Source of the DNA: Yamagishiella unicocca
Taxonomy: Eukaryota > Chlorophyta > Chlorophyceae > Chlamydomonadales > Volvocaceae
Length of the DNA: 64,000 bases
Assembly: GCA_003116995.1 (NCBI GenBank)
Contig: BDSL01000049.1
Location: forward strand, 558,001 to 622,000
Direction of reading: 5' to 3'
In this document: positions 23,520 to 37,000 of the stretch, in pieces
Numbering within the stretch: position 1 is the first letter of the stretch
Layout of the letters: every line of letters begins with the position of its first letter
The notes under the pieces: generated by a model
What the model was told of the DNA's origin: nothing
What the model saw: the letters and a program-made list of their open reading frames with translations, nothing else
Databases searched by the model: none
Position numbers and translations under genes: made by a program

Positions 23520-26342
23520 GGCGGTGCTGTGCAGGAGTTCCGAATTGGAGGCGGGTTAGAAAGGGGGATGCCGTACGGTGCGGTGTTGGAGTGCGGCTTT
23601 AGCGTGCAACCCAGCGCAGGCACTGGGATGCTGGGGGGCACCTGACCAGCCCCCATCGTGCTGCTGTGCGGTGCACTGGTTGTTCCAAAACTGCGAGGAG
23701 CATGGGCTTCGCGCCAAGGCGGTGACTACGATTCATCTACCACATCACGACTCACCGCATAGTCTCCGACATTACCAACTTGTCCTTTAGTGCTGCCGGG
23801 CTGGGCAACACTTGGACAGGTCGTCAATGACACGAGCGCTGTCTGCGGTCGTCATTTACGCTCTACTGCAAATGTGCAGCTTCGGATCCTAGTAAGTGCA
23901 TCTATTAGCGTTATCAACGACATGCAACTGCTTCGGATGTCACAAGGGTAGCCTGAATATGCTCCTGGAAACGGCAACAACGTAATTGTTCTGATTAAAT
24001 TGCGACTGGGTTTAAGCCATTAATATTTTTGTTACCGGTATACGAAAGCTCTACAAAGCATCCCACCTTACCGACCCGACCATTTCGACGCGCGGGCAAC
24101 CGTCCAGTTCCATCACATACGTGCGCGACCAGTTTAAGGAGTGGTGTAATAATTGGCGATATATGTAAATATATGTCCTTTTACCTGGTTTTTTCATCGT
24201 TAGGCCGTCAAGAAATCAAGTGATTCTGACAGCTGCGAGCTCACTTCCGTGACAATGCTGACAAGCCCCAGCCGTAGTCATTCTTGGCAAATTTTTCCGA
24301 AAACAACCTGGATTCCTGCTAACATGAACCTGGAGGGCGAAGCATGTAAAGAGTGGCCCGAAGCAAGAGCAGCCCGAGCAACGGGCATTTGTTTCAACCA
24401 GCACCCCCTAATTTTGGGCCCTCAAGACACCCATACCCCCTCATGGTTCGTGAGGACAGGTGAGGACGCCCGCCCACAGGAAGATAACACGGGTTCCACG
24501 ACGGACCCACGGGTCCTTGCTCCCTAGCAGGCCGCACACCGCCCCACGAGTGAATCTGCGTACTGTGGAGGACCATCGTAGTTTCCATATCGTATCGTAC
24601 AAGTGCTTTGTTTCCAGCAGTTTTGCCCTCCAAACCCCTTAGGCCTAAAGTACGCGCTGTCCGCTAGTGTAGTGTGCATCACTCGCTGCGGTTGCTCCTC
24701 CATTTGAGTTCCCTCAACTTCTCCCCATGGCTCCACATCTTCACGCATGTTCCCCTCATGTACTCCATTCCGCGGCATGACTCAGCGGGAGGAGATTACA
24801 TTAGTCAGCCCATCCTTCTACTAGAAAAGCACAGCAGGTCCCAAGTCCGTATGGAGCCAGTCCCCCCAGGCGACAAGCCTACAACAGAGGGGTAATAACG
24901 GGACCTCACAGCCAGGAACCCTCTAGCCTAATCTCACACAGCATCATACGTCATGGGGTGTCTAGATCACCGTACATGAACCCTAACCCTACTCCGCGGG
25001 TACGGTACGCTGCATGGTACCGTATCCGAACACCTAAAAAACAAGTACACAATGGTGCCGCACCGTTCCGCGCTCCTTGGGACAATTCGTGACACAGTGC
25101 TCGGAGTGAGTCTATGCAGGACCAGGAATCAAACCCACGCGTGGCAGCGAACTACGGCTGCGAGCAGGAGCCTCCAGCGCTGCCCAACGGGTACGCTGGG
25201 GCCCTGGAGCAAGCAGCCTCGCCCTCATACCGACTACTGCGAACGAGTTCCGAGCCAGGACAAGACAGGAGGGCGCACACAGCCATCATACCGAGCACAC
25301 GTTGGCCTTGCGCAAACCGTATGGCAGCCTTGCTGGCCGTAATAATAGTAGACAAGACAGAAGACATACTGAGCATACTGGTGTAGATGGCGTCCTGTGC
25401 CATTCAAACGGATTCCGAAAATCGCTTAAGAGTTCGTCCACGTCACACTTGGCGCCACGTCACACTCGTACACTCTCGCCCTTTCTGCAGTTGCAAACTA
25501 GCTGAAGACTATTAGCCGCCGCAACACAAAAACCCAATGACACGAGAGGCGCCATACACAACGGTACACCCCTGCCCAGGCTACAAGCCCCACGAGGGGC
25601 TACCACAGGAAGGGCGACGCCTGAGACCCAATCCACACCCTGCCAGCAAAACGTGACCCAGCACAATAGGTACACAAGAACTACAGCCCCTTCCACGGGG
25701 AACACTTTAGGAGACACGGATAGCTTTACACAGACAACAGGTCCCACACGTGGAGGGCTAGCGTGTGGGTATGCCTCATGAACTTCACGGTGGTGTTGGA
25801 TGTGGATAAGGCCCCATTGGACCCATCGAACAAGCCACAGTACTAGTACTACTCGAGACACCCACATCTCCTGCCAATGGAAAGTGTTTTCTCTCCCGCT
25901 ACCCGAGACCGTTGCCCCTCGTACGGCGACCACTTGCAACAGCGGGGTTTGGATCCATGGCACGCCCCGCAGGCGCAGGGGCGGCTGGTCCGCTTGATTG
26001 CTTATTGCGTATCTATTGCCTCAACTTTCGCCGTCAAGTCTATATGAAAACTCGTCCTGCCTTGGCGCTGCTGCATCTAGGTCGTGGCATTTGCTGAGAA
26101 GCAAAGAGCCATCATGAGCCACCCGACGGCAGTGCGGAACGCTGCCACAGGTTCGCATCACTAGCTACATCAGCCCCGCACCAACAAAAACCTTCGTCCA
26201 GCATTCCAGTATCCCGCTCAACCCAATACTAGTCCCAAAGACGCAGTGAGACCACTGCCGTCCCGCAGTGACCCCTTATCTCGCTTGGGGCCTTGACGCG
26301 GCTGTCACAGTGATTATTAGAGAATACACACCATCCTTCTCT

Positions 26343-26418
26343 CTCTCCCCGGCCACCTATAGAATGAACCGGCGGCCACTCTCCCCCCGGCCATCTATAA
26401 AATGAACCGGCGGCCAGA
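26343..26418 (+). repeat. Imperfect 38-bp tandem duplication with TATA-like cores
   Basis: Two adjacent copies of a block reading CCCCGGCCAYCTATARAATGAACCGGCGGCCA in outline, with the variants CTATAGAATGA and CTATAAAATGA. The second contains a perfect TATAAAA. No downstream coding sequence was found, so promoter function is only a possibility. Confidence 0.6.
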
Positions 26419-26529
26419 GCCGCGGCCTTAGTGAGACCTCAAACCCTCCAAAAGACGGCGACACAGACCCGCCACACGCACGCGTATTGAACACTCCTCA
26501 GCAGGTGGGCTGGACCAGTACTTCCAGTC

Positions 26530-26534
26530 TTACA
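26530..26534 (-). terminator. Candidate poly(A) signal TGTAA for the CHI-like gene
   Basis: TTACA on the plus strand (TGTAA on the gene strand), about 510 bases after the stop codon at 27045. TGTAA is the usual volvocine poly(A) signal; the assignment is by position only. Confidence 0.35.
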
Positions 26535-27044
26535 CCCGCCAGCCCCACTGGCACTAGAACAACGGCACCAGCCAGCCGGCCCTTAGCGGCTGTTTGCTGT
26601 TCGGCCGCGGCCCATTTGCAATCCAGCCCACTACTGCTAGGGCCGGGCTGCTGCTGCATACATGTAGCTGAATTCCCGGGGGCTGGTTCCCGCGCTCGCT
26701 GGGAGCCAACCCTGGAAGTGGCGCAGCCCTCTTAACAAATACCACAGGACCCCCTCCCCGGTACTCAGCGGCACAGTAAAGCGTACACGGAAGCCGCAAC
26801 CAGATTGCGATTGCGACACACTTTCGCAGGGCGTTGCTACCGACGGGATGCGACCCTTTGCGCAATGGCCGCGGCCTGGCGCCCATCCGCGGAGACGGCT
26901 CCTCCTATTCCTCTTCGTCCTCCCTCCTCTTCCTCCTCCTTGTCCGCCCCTCCCGCCGCACTGCCACCAGCAGGACACCGCACACGCTTCACCCACCAGG
27001 GGCTGAGTGCCGAATGCCACCCGAGTGTTGGCATCGCTGCTGGC

Positions 27045-29857
27045 TCAGGTCATTTCCAGCATGCATGCGTTGAAGTCGTTCGCCGCTGCCCCCGGGGCGC
27101 ACAGCAGCTTCTCACCCGGCTGCAGCCGGTAGCGGTAGTCGCCCCGCCCGTCAGCCAGCTGCAGCAGCGCCGCTCCCGCAGCAGCCTGGACCACAGCGGC
27201 GGGGGACGAGAGGGGTACCGGTCGGCGATCAGGCCAGGGCAGAAGAGGCATGCCGAGCCAACCAGACGCAACCCAAGAGGAAGTGGTCCAATCCATTCAG
27301 ACGGCGAAGGGCACTCGCCAGGAGGGTAGTGGCTTACCAGCGCGTACTCTGACGGTTCGTCCGGACACGGCCCTGCCTCCACCCTCACCGTCAGCACACG
27401 CACGCCCCCGGGGTGGCGGCCCACCTGCTCCCTTCGCAGACCCCTCCAAACAAAGCCCCCATCTTGTCCCTCCGCCTTCACCGCGTCACTCAGTATCATC
27501 CTTTACCACGTATCGGTGTTCAGCCGCTGTCCCCGGCCGCCCCTACCTTCGCCCGCTTGGACACCGGCTGCTCCCCCAGATACAGGTCGAACAGCGCCTC
27601 CGCCAGTGCGGGCGACTGCACGCGGCCCAGCACGAGGCCCCCCGCCTCGGTCACCAGCTCGCCGCTTGCGCTGAGGGACGAGCAGAGCGGCGGGCGAGTG
27701 CGCAGGCGGCGAGTGAGTGAGTGGGCAGGCGGCGGGTGACTGAGTGAATGGGCGCGGTGGATCAAGACTAGCATGTGGGCGCAGGACGATGAGGGCACGC
27801 ACGAGGGAAGACCGAGCATGCCAAACGGTTCTGGGGCCATTTGACGTGCCTAGTCCGACCAAGAGCTGGCACCGCTTGTGAACTGGCGGAGGTCAGCAGG
27901 TAGGTTAGTCGGCTGGCCCTTCAGCCGGCAGGCAGGCCGCGCGCACACGTGCACAGACGCACTACCGTATATTTGCCGTTTGCGTCCCAGGCGTCGTTTG
28001 CGTCTCAAATTCGGCACACCTGCGGCTGAATGTGATGGCGGCTCCTTTACGGACCGCGTCCGGACCCGAGGAGCAGGCCGGCGTCACCACGTGGTCCGGC
28101 AACCGCTCCCGGGAAAAGTACGACAGCAGCTCACCCAGGGCTGGGTCGTCGGCGCGGCCGCCGGCCTGCGGGGATGTATAGGGGAGGGCAGGTGTCGGTG
28201 GGGGTGTGAGAGGACACCCGCTGCTAGCCCCGGCCCTCCCCAGAGTTGCTGTTCGCAAATTTCCTCCTACCCCTCCAGACGCTCGGTTTGCATGTTTCCC
28301 TGCCGCACCCCAGCCGCCGCACGCCGCCGCCGCACTCGCACCTTCTCGTGACGCCGCTGCAGGATGCGCTCAAACTCCTGGCTGAGCAGCGGCAGCGGCA
28401 GGTTGCGGCAGGCGCGGATGGTGAGGGACATGTCCACTGCGCAGTGGGGCGAAACCAGCACCTCGGCGGGCCGACCCCGCAGACCGCTGCCGCCATCTCC
28501 ACCGCCACCGCCGGCCATGAGCATCCGCATGCGTGACCCAGGTCCGGTCCCCGCAGCGCTACGAAGGGCTTGGGCGGCCTGTCCTCGAGGGAGGCGAGGG
28601 GTGCAGAGCCGCTCAGTGGCAGCGGGCTGGGATAGGTGGTGCGATGATACGTGATGGCAAAGCCGGAACGCGCGATCTGGGTTGTGATGCATCAGCGGAT
28701 TTGGGTTGTGGTGCGTTCGCAGCTCCAAAAGCCCGCACGCCGGCTCCTCATGGCCAGGCGTGGGCATTGACGGAGGTGTGTGATCACGAACGTTTCACTT
28801 ACTTTTGGTAATCGGACCCCTATTCAAACCGGTTGGAGCCATCCCCTTCAGGATGGCGGCACACATACACCGAACGCACAACGCCACGGCATAGATTCCC
28901 TCGCATGACAACGCAAGCAGTCGTGTCAAGCATTCTTCTGCCCACAGCATCCGGGTCCTGTCCTCGTTGTCAGGCCAGCGTACCTTGGCCGGGTCAGCAT
29001 AAATGGCAAAATCGTAAATTTTTACACGCAGCAGACCACGGCCATCCCACCAGCCGCCGTTGCCCCATTGCCGGGAGCCTACAGCCAGCAGATGCTGCAA
29101 GGACTGGCCGTCGTGTTGGTTCTGGCTGTGCCCGTGACCTCCAGCTGCTGGGCAGTAGCTGCCACACTCGGTTCCAGCGGCAGCGCCCCCACAAGTGCAA
29201 CTCGCTTTGCGGTTCGTATGGTAACGCGCCCACGTTGCCTCATCATCGTGGTGGCGCTGGTGCTGGGCGCGGTCATCGGCGTGGACGTGGTAATTGAGTG
29301 ACCGCTGGTAATATCGCCCGTCTTGCGGGGACTGCGTGGAGTAGTTTGGGTGGCGCACCACCAGTGGAAATGTGCTCCCTCCATGGCTGGCGTCTGCTGT
29401 CGTCACCAGCTGGAGCGCTGACAAGAATGGCTCCTGCTGGTGATGGATTGTGGATGAAACATAAGCCCTGCACATCGTTAAACGGGTATTTTACTGGATT
29501 ATTTACTGCCAGAGCACTGACCGAAGGTCCGGAAAAGTTAAGAGCTGCTTCAAGCAACTGTGCAGGAATAGGAGAATATCCAAACCGAAACAGGCACCCT
29601 GCGTACAGCTAATTCGCTTACTTATCGTCTCCCAGATCCAACGCGTCAGCTGGCTCAAGCATCGCAGCGGAAAGCGAAGCCAAAGGTGGGCTACCTCTCC
29701 GGCCCCGGCCGCGACGCCCTGCCCTGCGCCCTGATGCTGCTGTTGGACGGCTGCGCCCAAGTCCTATCGTCCACAGGCATGCAGCCTTCAACCCTCGCCG
29801 GACGCTACGAAGGGGCGTGAAACGCCGACCACCTTGGAACTCCTCGGCGGCCTCCAT
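27045..29857 (-). CDS. Chalcone-isomerase-fold (CHI-like) protein, probably plastid-targeted
   Basis: Minus-strand exons: 29857-29622, 29467-28984, 28578-28342, 28165-28020, 27670-27547, then a tail exon ending at 27338 (start uncertain, about 27450-27470) and 27185-27045. The first five join in phase (409 aa). The N-terminus is Arg/Ser/Gly-rich like a plastid transit peptide. Residues about 80-215 are a variable His/Gln/Ser-rich stretch. CHI-fold signatures follow: GRGLLRVKIYDFAIYADPAK (about 221-240), a β-strand/helix region EVLVSPHCAVDMSLTIRA, and the C-terminal helix ALFDLYLGEQPVSKRAK, matching the ALFDxYLGxxPVS end of plant CHI and fatty-acid-binding CHI-like proteins. I cannot place the catalytic Thr/Tyr/Asn of true chalcone isomerases, so a non-catalytic plastid fatty-acid-binding role (FAP-like) is as likely. 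The tail after PVSKRAK is unusual and its first junction is the weakest part of the model. Confidence 0.7.
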
Positions 29858-31048
29858 CCCTACGACGACTATTCCACGAGTTGCTGTTTCCCAATATATA
29901 GCAAATTTGATAGCTATTTGACTTCAATTCAAGCTCGGTTTTACCGAAGGCGTTTGCAGTCAGCGCGGGTCTACGAAATAAAGGGAATAGACGGACCTTG
30001 ACGAATGTTAATCGGTATGTTCCGTGTGCGGAAAGTATAACGCAACGCGGACATGTCCCTGGCTCGAACCGACTTAGGGAAAGTGCGCGCGCGGCCGGTG
30101 GCCAAGGGTGCACGTCATGCCGCGTCGGTGGATTTTCTACTCAATTGCAACTCGGCCGCCTGTAATCTCTGTAAATCTTACAGCTCTACCTCAAGTGCAA
30201 CTTACCTTGACATCAAGCAAAACGCTGGCACCGCACGTGATACCTTTACGCAGACTGATATCAACATCACTCGTTCTCGCAGCAGGCTGCCACGGTTCTT
30301 GCATTCTCGGTATTACATCAACCCAGGCACACTTTGCCGGTATTTATGACCCTTGCTGCATCATTTACAGTAGGGGAAGGCGACCAGCCACTAGCTATGG
30401 TGGATATCTGCAGCTGGCCGTTCCCAGCTGTTCGGTAGTCCCTTGTACGCGTACACTTGTAAATACCTCCTGAATGAAATTCCTCCTGCCGCACATTCAA
30501 AAGATTACACTTGACGTCACTCCTGCCCAGGCACGCTTGTAAACACGCCTGGTCTGGCCCTGCCTGCCGACCGGCACACTGACCAGCGCTCGTTGCTTTG
30601 CGCTGACTACCGGACTACGCAGTTCCAACCAGGCACGCATACCCAGCTCCTGATCGATACGAACGGTCACCTAACCCCGTGCGCCCAGGACCCCGCGCGC
30701 TGTTGCGCAGCGAAATGGGAAACCCTACCTAGTCGTCACGGCATCGTGCGCTGTGGCACCCACGTCGCTACGTGCAATTTTTCCACTCCTTTGCGCCTCA
30801 TCACCTCATCGATATAACAAAGAACATGGGCCAGCAATCACCCTCGCGCGCAATTGCATCCTGCCATCGGGGTCCGCCCTGCCTGCTCCAGGACATCCGC
30901 ACGCGTGTGCGGCCCAGTGCGGCACAGGAACACTGGGCAGTAAGTACGTGTTGCCCGTTACTCCTACAGGATATAGATCATATCGCCGCCACGCTCCGCA
31001 ACCTCTTCACCGCCCTATCATGTCACGTGTGCGCGTACCGCTGCTCTG
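29858..31048. other. Intergenic: CHI-like promoter and MER3 3' UTR
   Basis: Lies between the start of the CHI-like gene (29857, -) and the MER3 stop (31049, -), so both genes are read in the same direction here. Base composition is more balanced than in the flanking exons. No coding sequence was recognised. Confidence 0.6.
30505..30509 (-). terminator. Candidate poly(A) signal TGTAA for MER3
   Basis: TTACA on the plus strand, about 540 bases past the MER3 stop codon. Assigned only by the TGTAA convention of volvocine algae and by distance. Confidence 0.4.
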
Positions 31049-34000
31049 TTAAAACAGCAGCGAGCTGAACCAGTCTTGAGTGGGGTCGGTGTCATAGTCG
31101 ACCTCAGCGACACCTTCAAGCGTAGATGCACAAAACTCCTGCCTCTGCTGCTGCTCCTCATTATTCATTCGACTCGCCTGCACATTGGGCGGGCGCCAGC
31201 CCACGTTAGCCGCCGCTACTTGGTCACGCACGTCGCTTGCGGTGTGCATCTGGGCGGCGCCTTGCTGCTGGAAATCTTGTTGCTGCTGTGGGCCCGGCAC
31301 CGGCGGCAGCATCGGCGCAGCCCGTCCGTACGTTTCAGTTGCTTGCTGTGACTGCGCCCTCGACTGCGTCTGGGACCCTGGGGCCTTGCGCTTCCGCAGC
31401 CCCTGAGTAAGGCCCGCCAGCGCTGAGTAGCGGTTGCTGGAGCCGCGCACGTCGCCAGCATCAGCACACCCAGACAGCTCCAAACTCCGTGCCGCCTCCG
31501 CATAGGCGCCCCCCTTCCGATCAGCAACGCAGCCGTCCTGCACGGGCCCGCCGATCCCCGCCGCGCCCTGCCGGGTAGTCGCGCTCTCCTTGTCGTTCCG
31601 CCGCTGCCAGCAGTCCAGGGCCGCGGCCTCCTGCTCGCCACCTCGCGGGGTAACGACACCCCTGGCGCTGCTCGCCACCTGCGCCGCCTGCCGCTCCTCC
31701 TGCTGGTGGAGTCCCGCGGCAATCGTGCGGCAGACATACCCCTGCCCCTGCTGCTGCGTTGACAAGCTAACTGCAGCTGTCGCTGCCGTGGCACCAAACG
31801 CCTCCCCTAAGCCCAGCAAGCTGTCGGTGGCAGCCACAGTGCCGCCGCCACCGTCTCCTCCGCCTCCGCTGGCGCCGAGATGCGCCGCCGAGCCGGCAGA
31901 ACAGTAGGCGTAGGAGCGGCGCAGCGCTTTGGCTGCACGCCATGCGCCTCCCCCACCTGCCCCGACCGCCGGCTGCTGCTGCTGCCTCCCCACTCCCGGC
32001 TCGTCCGGTGCCTCTACGTACTCCGACCAGCCGGCCACCGCGGCAGCGTGTCCCGCCGGCACGACGCTGTCGCGTACGCTCAGCCCCGGAGTGACACCAC
32101 CGCGAACAGCCGCCGCCGCATGTTCCTCCAACTCTGCGGCTGGCTGCCTAGAGCATGGCAACAGCCGTGGCGGCTGGAGCCCCGTGCCCAGGCGATTCTC
32201 CTCGTCTCCCATCGCGGCAGCAGCAGCAGCAGCATCAAGGGCACCCGTGCGGCCGCGGTGGGACCCCAGCAGCTGCGTCGCACTGGTCGGTGGACGAAAC
32301 GGCCTCCAGCCCTGTACCAGAGCGCCGCCGTTTCCGTGGCCGCCGTCATCGTCATCGGCGGCAGCCATTGCGGCGGCAACAGTGGAGGATGCCAAAGCAG
32401 CGGGGTCGTAGTCGCCGTCATCTTCCTCAAGCCCCGGCGCAGTCGTCACGGCCGCGCCGTGGGAGCCCGCTGCCCGAGTCGGCATTCCCAGCGCCGACAT
32501 CGATGGAGACGCGGCCGAGCCGACTGCCGTAACGCCGCCGCCGCTGCCGCCGGCCCATGGGGCGAAAGGGGCCGAAGGGGCCAAGGTCGCAGCCCCGGTC
32601 GCCAGTGTGGCGCTTCTGGCCTGGCGCTGCTGCATCAGCTGGAGCCCCGCGGCAGTGCCCCGGTCCCGGCCGCTCATCAGCAGCCGCTTCTTGCGCTCGT
32701 TCAGCAGTGAGGCTTGCCCTGAGGGCTGCGGGCGCCAATCCCAAGCCGCCATGGCCTCCGCTTGCGTCTGCGCGGACCCCTGTGGCCGAGCCGAGCGGGT
32801 TGGTGCCGGCGCGGCTGGAGCCGGCGGAGCCCCCTGGCCACGCTGGGGTGCGGCTCCTACCGCAGATGTGGCCGGAACCGTGCGGGAAGCCAGGCCCACG
32901 CGCGATGGACGCAGGGGCTGCGGGGTGAGAAGAGGGGGGGCTGCACGTGGGACGCAGAGCGCGGCGGCGCGCCCTGAGGCGCCGCCAGCAGTGAGGCTGA
33001 GCGCCGCCTGGGTATCAGATGTCCGAGCCGCCTGGGTATCGGCAGCGCCATCACCAGCACCATACAGTCCGCCGGGCGCGGCGGCGTTACATTGATCAGG
33101 GGCGACCGCCACATTCCCTTGGACGGCGCTGTGGCGACGCTGCTGCCACTGCTGGTGCTCCTGAGCTGACGGGCGTGGGCGGGTTGGCGGCTGCGCCGCC
33201 TCCATGGGCGTAGCTCCTGCCAGCGGCCTGCGACCGCCCACCGCCTCGACTTGCCTGCTTGCGGCGCCCTCAGCGCCCTCGTCCTCCCACAGCATGAAGT
33301 CAAAGAGGCCCGGGGGCGTTTCCTCATCCAAGGCGTCATACCCTGACCGTCGGGTGGCGTCGAATCCCGTATCCCCAAACCCGCGGCTCCCAAACCTGGT
33401 GCCCTTCACGCCGCTGCCGTACGTTCCGACGCCTCCGTCTGGCATGTCGTCGACGTTAAGCTCACCCAGGCCATTGATGCCGCTCCCGACGTCAGCCTCG
33501 CCGTCGTTGTCCGCTGCCGCCCCAGCTCCTGGCGTCGGCTTCTTCGACGCCAGCGCCAGCAGGCGAGCAAAGGCGGGCTCCTGCTTTGCGCCGGAGAGCG
33601 CCGCGCCGGACATGGCGACACCCTGTGCCTGCCGCCCAGCGCCACGACCACCAGCAGGTGCCTTCTTGGGCGGGGCCTTCGCGCCAGAGGCTCCGCGCGT
33701 TGAGACCGAATCCGAGGTCCTGGAAGGCGGTTGAGATGGCGGCGCCACGGACGGAGGGCACTGCTGGTGCTGGTGGTGCTGGTGGTGCTGCTGTGGAGGT
33801 GGGGTTGCGGCGGAGCCGGCTGCGGCCAGCGCGAACGCCGGTTCCGCCAGCGCTGGCGCCTGCATCATCACCTGGGGCCGTGAGGAGATCACGCGGCCGC
33901 CGCCTTGCCCGCCGATAAAAGTGCTACCGCCGCCGACTGTCGCAGGGGCCGCCTCCCCGTCCCTCCGGCCCCGCTGCTGCTGTTGCTGGTGATGCTGTGC

Positions 34001-37000
34001 GCCGGCCGGACCGCCACCGACGCTGCCGGGGCGTGCATCGTTGACCTCGCCTCCGGCATCGAACTCCTCGCAGCTGCCGTTGTGTGCAGCAGGGCAGGGT
34101 GATGGCTGAAGCACCGCATCATTCACGTCTGCCAAGCGCCCGCCAGTGGCGGCCTCGTCCGCGGGACCGCCACTCCGCTCTCTTGCTGCTGCGCCGTCAA
34201 GCGCTCTGACGCCAACACCACCGCCGGCTCGGCTGGTGCCACCACCGCACCCCACCCCTGCCGTTGCCGTTGTCGGCAAGCCGTCTGCCTCCGCCACAAC
34301 GAGCGACCCATGGTTCACTGTGAGCCGCAGGCTAGCGTGCAGGTCCAGGCCGCACATGCGCTCCACTATGAGGCAGGCCAGCACGTGCAGCGGCTCGTTC
34401 TGCCGCTGAGGTGGCGGCAGGCTGACGATCACCTGGAACTGCGGCCAGAATAGGAAACGGCGGGGACCATAAGGGCCAAGTGTTCGTCACTCTGGTGCTT
34501 GCAAGTAAGGACCAAGGCAAATAAACTCGCAAGCACACACAGGAGGCATCCTACTCTCCAGCAAAACGCGCAGCTGTTTAAAAGCATGTGGCTCATCGCT
34601 CGTCCAGCCAGGCCCATGTATGTCATGTACGTGCGTGAGGGTTTTGCGCGCGGTGCAAGCCACACGTAGCTAGGGGTAGCGCATGCGTGTGTGGAAGCGC
34701 CAAGATCTGGCGCCTGGCCTGCAGCCTACCTTGTACGGCGCCGTGAAGGTCTCCACGGTGAGCCGCTCGTGGCGCAGCAGCTGGTCGTCGTTGCTGCTGC
34801 CCACCAGCAAGTGCGCGGAGGTGCGCACGGTGCCGGAGCCGGGGCCGGGACCGGCGCCCTCGCCGCTGCCGCCGCCGCTTCCGGCATCGGGCCTGCGAGC
34901 GCATAATTAAACACATGCCATGGGGCAGAAGACTCGCTCGGGAGTGGGAAGGCGGAAAGATGCACCATAAGATACGCACACAAGCGCTACCCCGGACTGT
35001 GAAAAGCGGGCGCCGCGTCCGCAGGCCAGCCGATCCAGGTAGAGGCGGCGCCCACGGCCGCCAGTCCGATGCCGGAACACTTGAAATGCGCTTTTCGGGG
35101 GCGGGTGAGAGGTGGCCCAAAGGTGGCTGGTGGCTCAAGCATCGAAGGTTCCACTGCCGTGGGAAATACAGCCTGGTTGACCGTCAAGTGTCACAGAGAC
35201 ATGAACACGTACCTGTTCAGCTCGACCTCCACAGCTAGCTTGTGCTGGTGCTGGTGTTGCGGCTGACTCAATGGCCGCAGGCTCAGGTGCAGCTCCGGCG
35301 GCAGCTTCCTTGCCAGGTGGCCGCGGACCGTGTTTCCTGGGGTGCGGTGGGGAAGGGCGGGTTGAGGTGGGGGCTTACGGATTAGCTAGCCTCAACCTGC
35401 ACTCGCCATAGCCATGTGCGGGTTAACAGAATGCAAAAGAATCATTGCAGGTATGTGCCTTTCCATAGGCTTCCACAGCCTTAGATGATCACCGCCCACA
35501 GGCTACCAAGACCGACCAGCAACACGCTGTGCACATCCGTTCCCGCCGATAACGGGTAACCCATTCACACGCTGCCAATGTATATCTACCAGCAGCTAGG
35601 TAGCTGGCCGAAACTCACCAAACGGATAGGCTTTCTGCGTGACCGCCTCTATCCGCCGCGGGTCTGCGGCCGCCAGCTGCCGCAGGCCGCCTAGTCCTGC
35701 GGCGGCCAGCCGCTGCGCCAGCAAGCGGCCGATGTCGGGCAGTTGGCGAGCAGCCTGGTGGTAGTTGCCATGGGAGGTGGCAGCTTGGTGATTCGAAACG
35801 GGAAGCCCGAAAGCACAGACGGCTTGCAGGGTTGTGGAGGGTTGGGGTCGGTAGGGAACTAGGGGATGTCTGATGCATCATATGAAAGGCTAAGCAGCTA
35901 GCGGGATCATCTATCATACCCGCACCCGCACCCGCACACGCTTGCATCTGTTTTGTTTTGTTTCAAGGAGGCTTACCTGCTTGGAGTCGTCCCACATGCG
36001 CTGACGCAGGCTCTTGGACAGGCACAGGGAGTTGGCAGTTGCGGCCAGCGCCTGGCGAAAGTCAAAGTACCTGCCGGGAGGACGTATGTACGAGGGTAAG
36101 CGAGCCAAACGGGTATCACAACGTGCAATCGTGAATTACGGTAGTCGTGAAGCGGGGCTGACGGCAAGGTAACTCCGCTCTGTCGTTATCCCACCAGGAA
36201 AATGCGATGCGGCAAGCGGTCGCTCGTCCGCCTCACCTGGCCATGGCCCCAGCAATGCGCTGCCCCACCCTCAGCACCCCTTCTAGCTCCTGGCGCATGG
36301 AGTAGTCGAGCGTTTCGGTGGCTGAATCGCTGAGCGCCTCGTTAATCTGGTTGCATAAAACACAAGGAGATGGGAAGCGGGCGGGGCGGGGCGGAACGGG
36401 ACGCACGAGAGGTACCAGGTTGTTTCATGAAAGGGCATGTGTGCAGTAGTACAGGCGAATTGTGAGGACTATCCGTACCGGAAATGCTGATGGCGCGCCA
36501 GGCTCACAGATGTGTGAGAGCAGCGCGACCGACCCTTGGGTGTCAATTGCCAACCGTCCCATACTCCCATCCCCTGACGGCCTATACTCCCTTCCCCCAG
36601 CCGGGCCATACTCACTCGCCCCAGACGGCCCCAAACGCGCTACTGACCATGATGAATATCTTCTCGGTCGCCTTGCTGATGCGGTCCTTTGGCTTGGGGG
36701 GCCGCAACCCACTGCCGCCCCCCGCCCCCGTCTGACCATCAGCAGGCACCGGGTACTTGATGGCTCCCTCCCCGTCCACCCGCTTGTTGATATCATTGAG
36801 AACCTTCTTTTCACCCCTGCATCGTGGATGTGGGAGGCGTTGGCGTGTACGCGGGGTTTGGCGAGCGAGGTGGCACACGGTAGGGGCCTTTGTAGAACCA
36901 TGAGGTCCCCAGGGGCTGATGCCGGAGGCGCGCATTACCTCACGCATGGGACAGAGGGTACGCAGGAGCCCTAGTAACGCTCCTTTAGGAAAGAGGGTTG

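Larger units (their letters stand above)
23520..27044. other. Gene-poor spacer between the JmjC gene and the CHI-like gene
   Basis: About 3.5 kb with visibly lower GC than the flanking genes and no recognisable protein in six frames. It should contain the promoter/5' UTR of the JmjC gene (just above 23519) and the 3' UTR of the CHI-like gene (just below 27045). A 38-bp tandem duplication lies at 26343-26418, and a copy of the GACCCACGGGTC palindrome at about 24503. No RNA gene was recognised. Confidence 0.6.
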
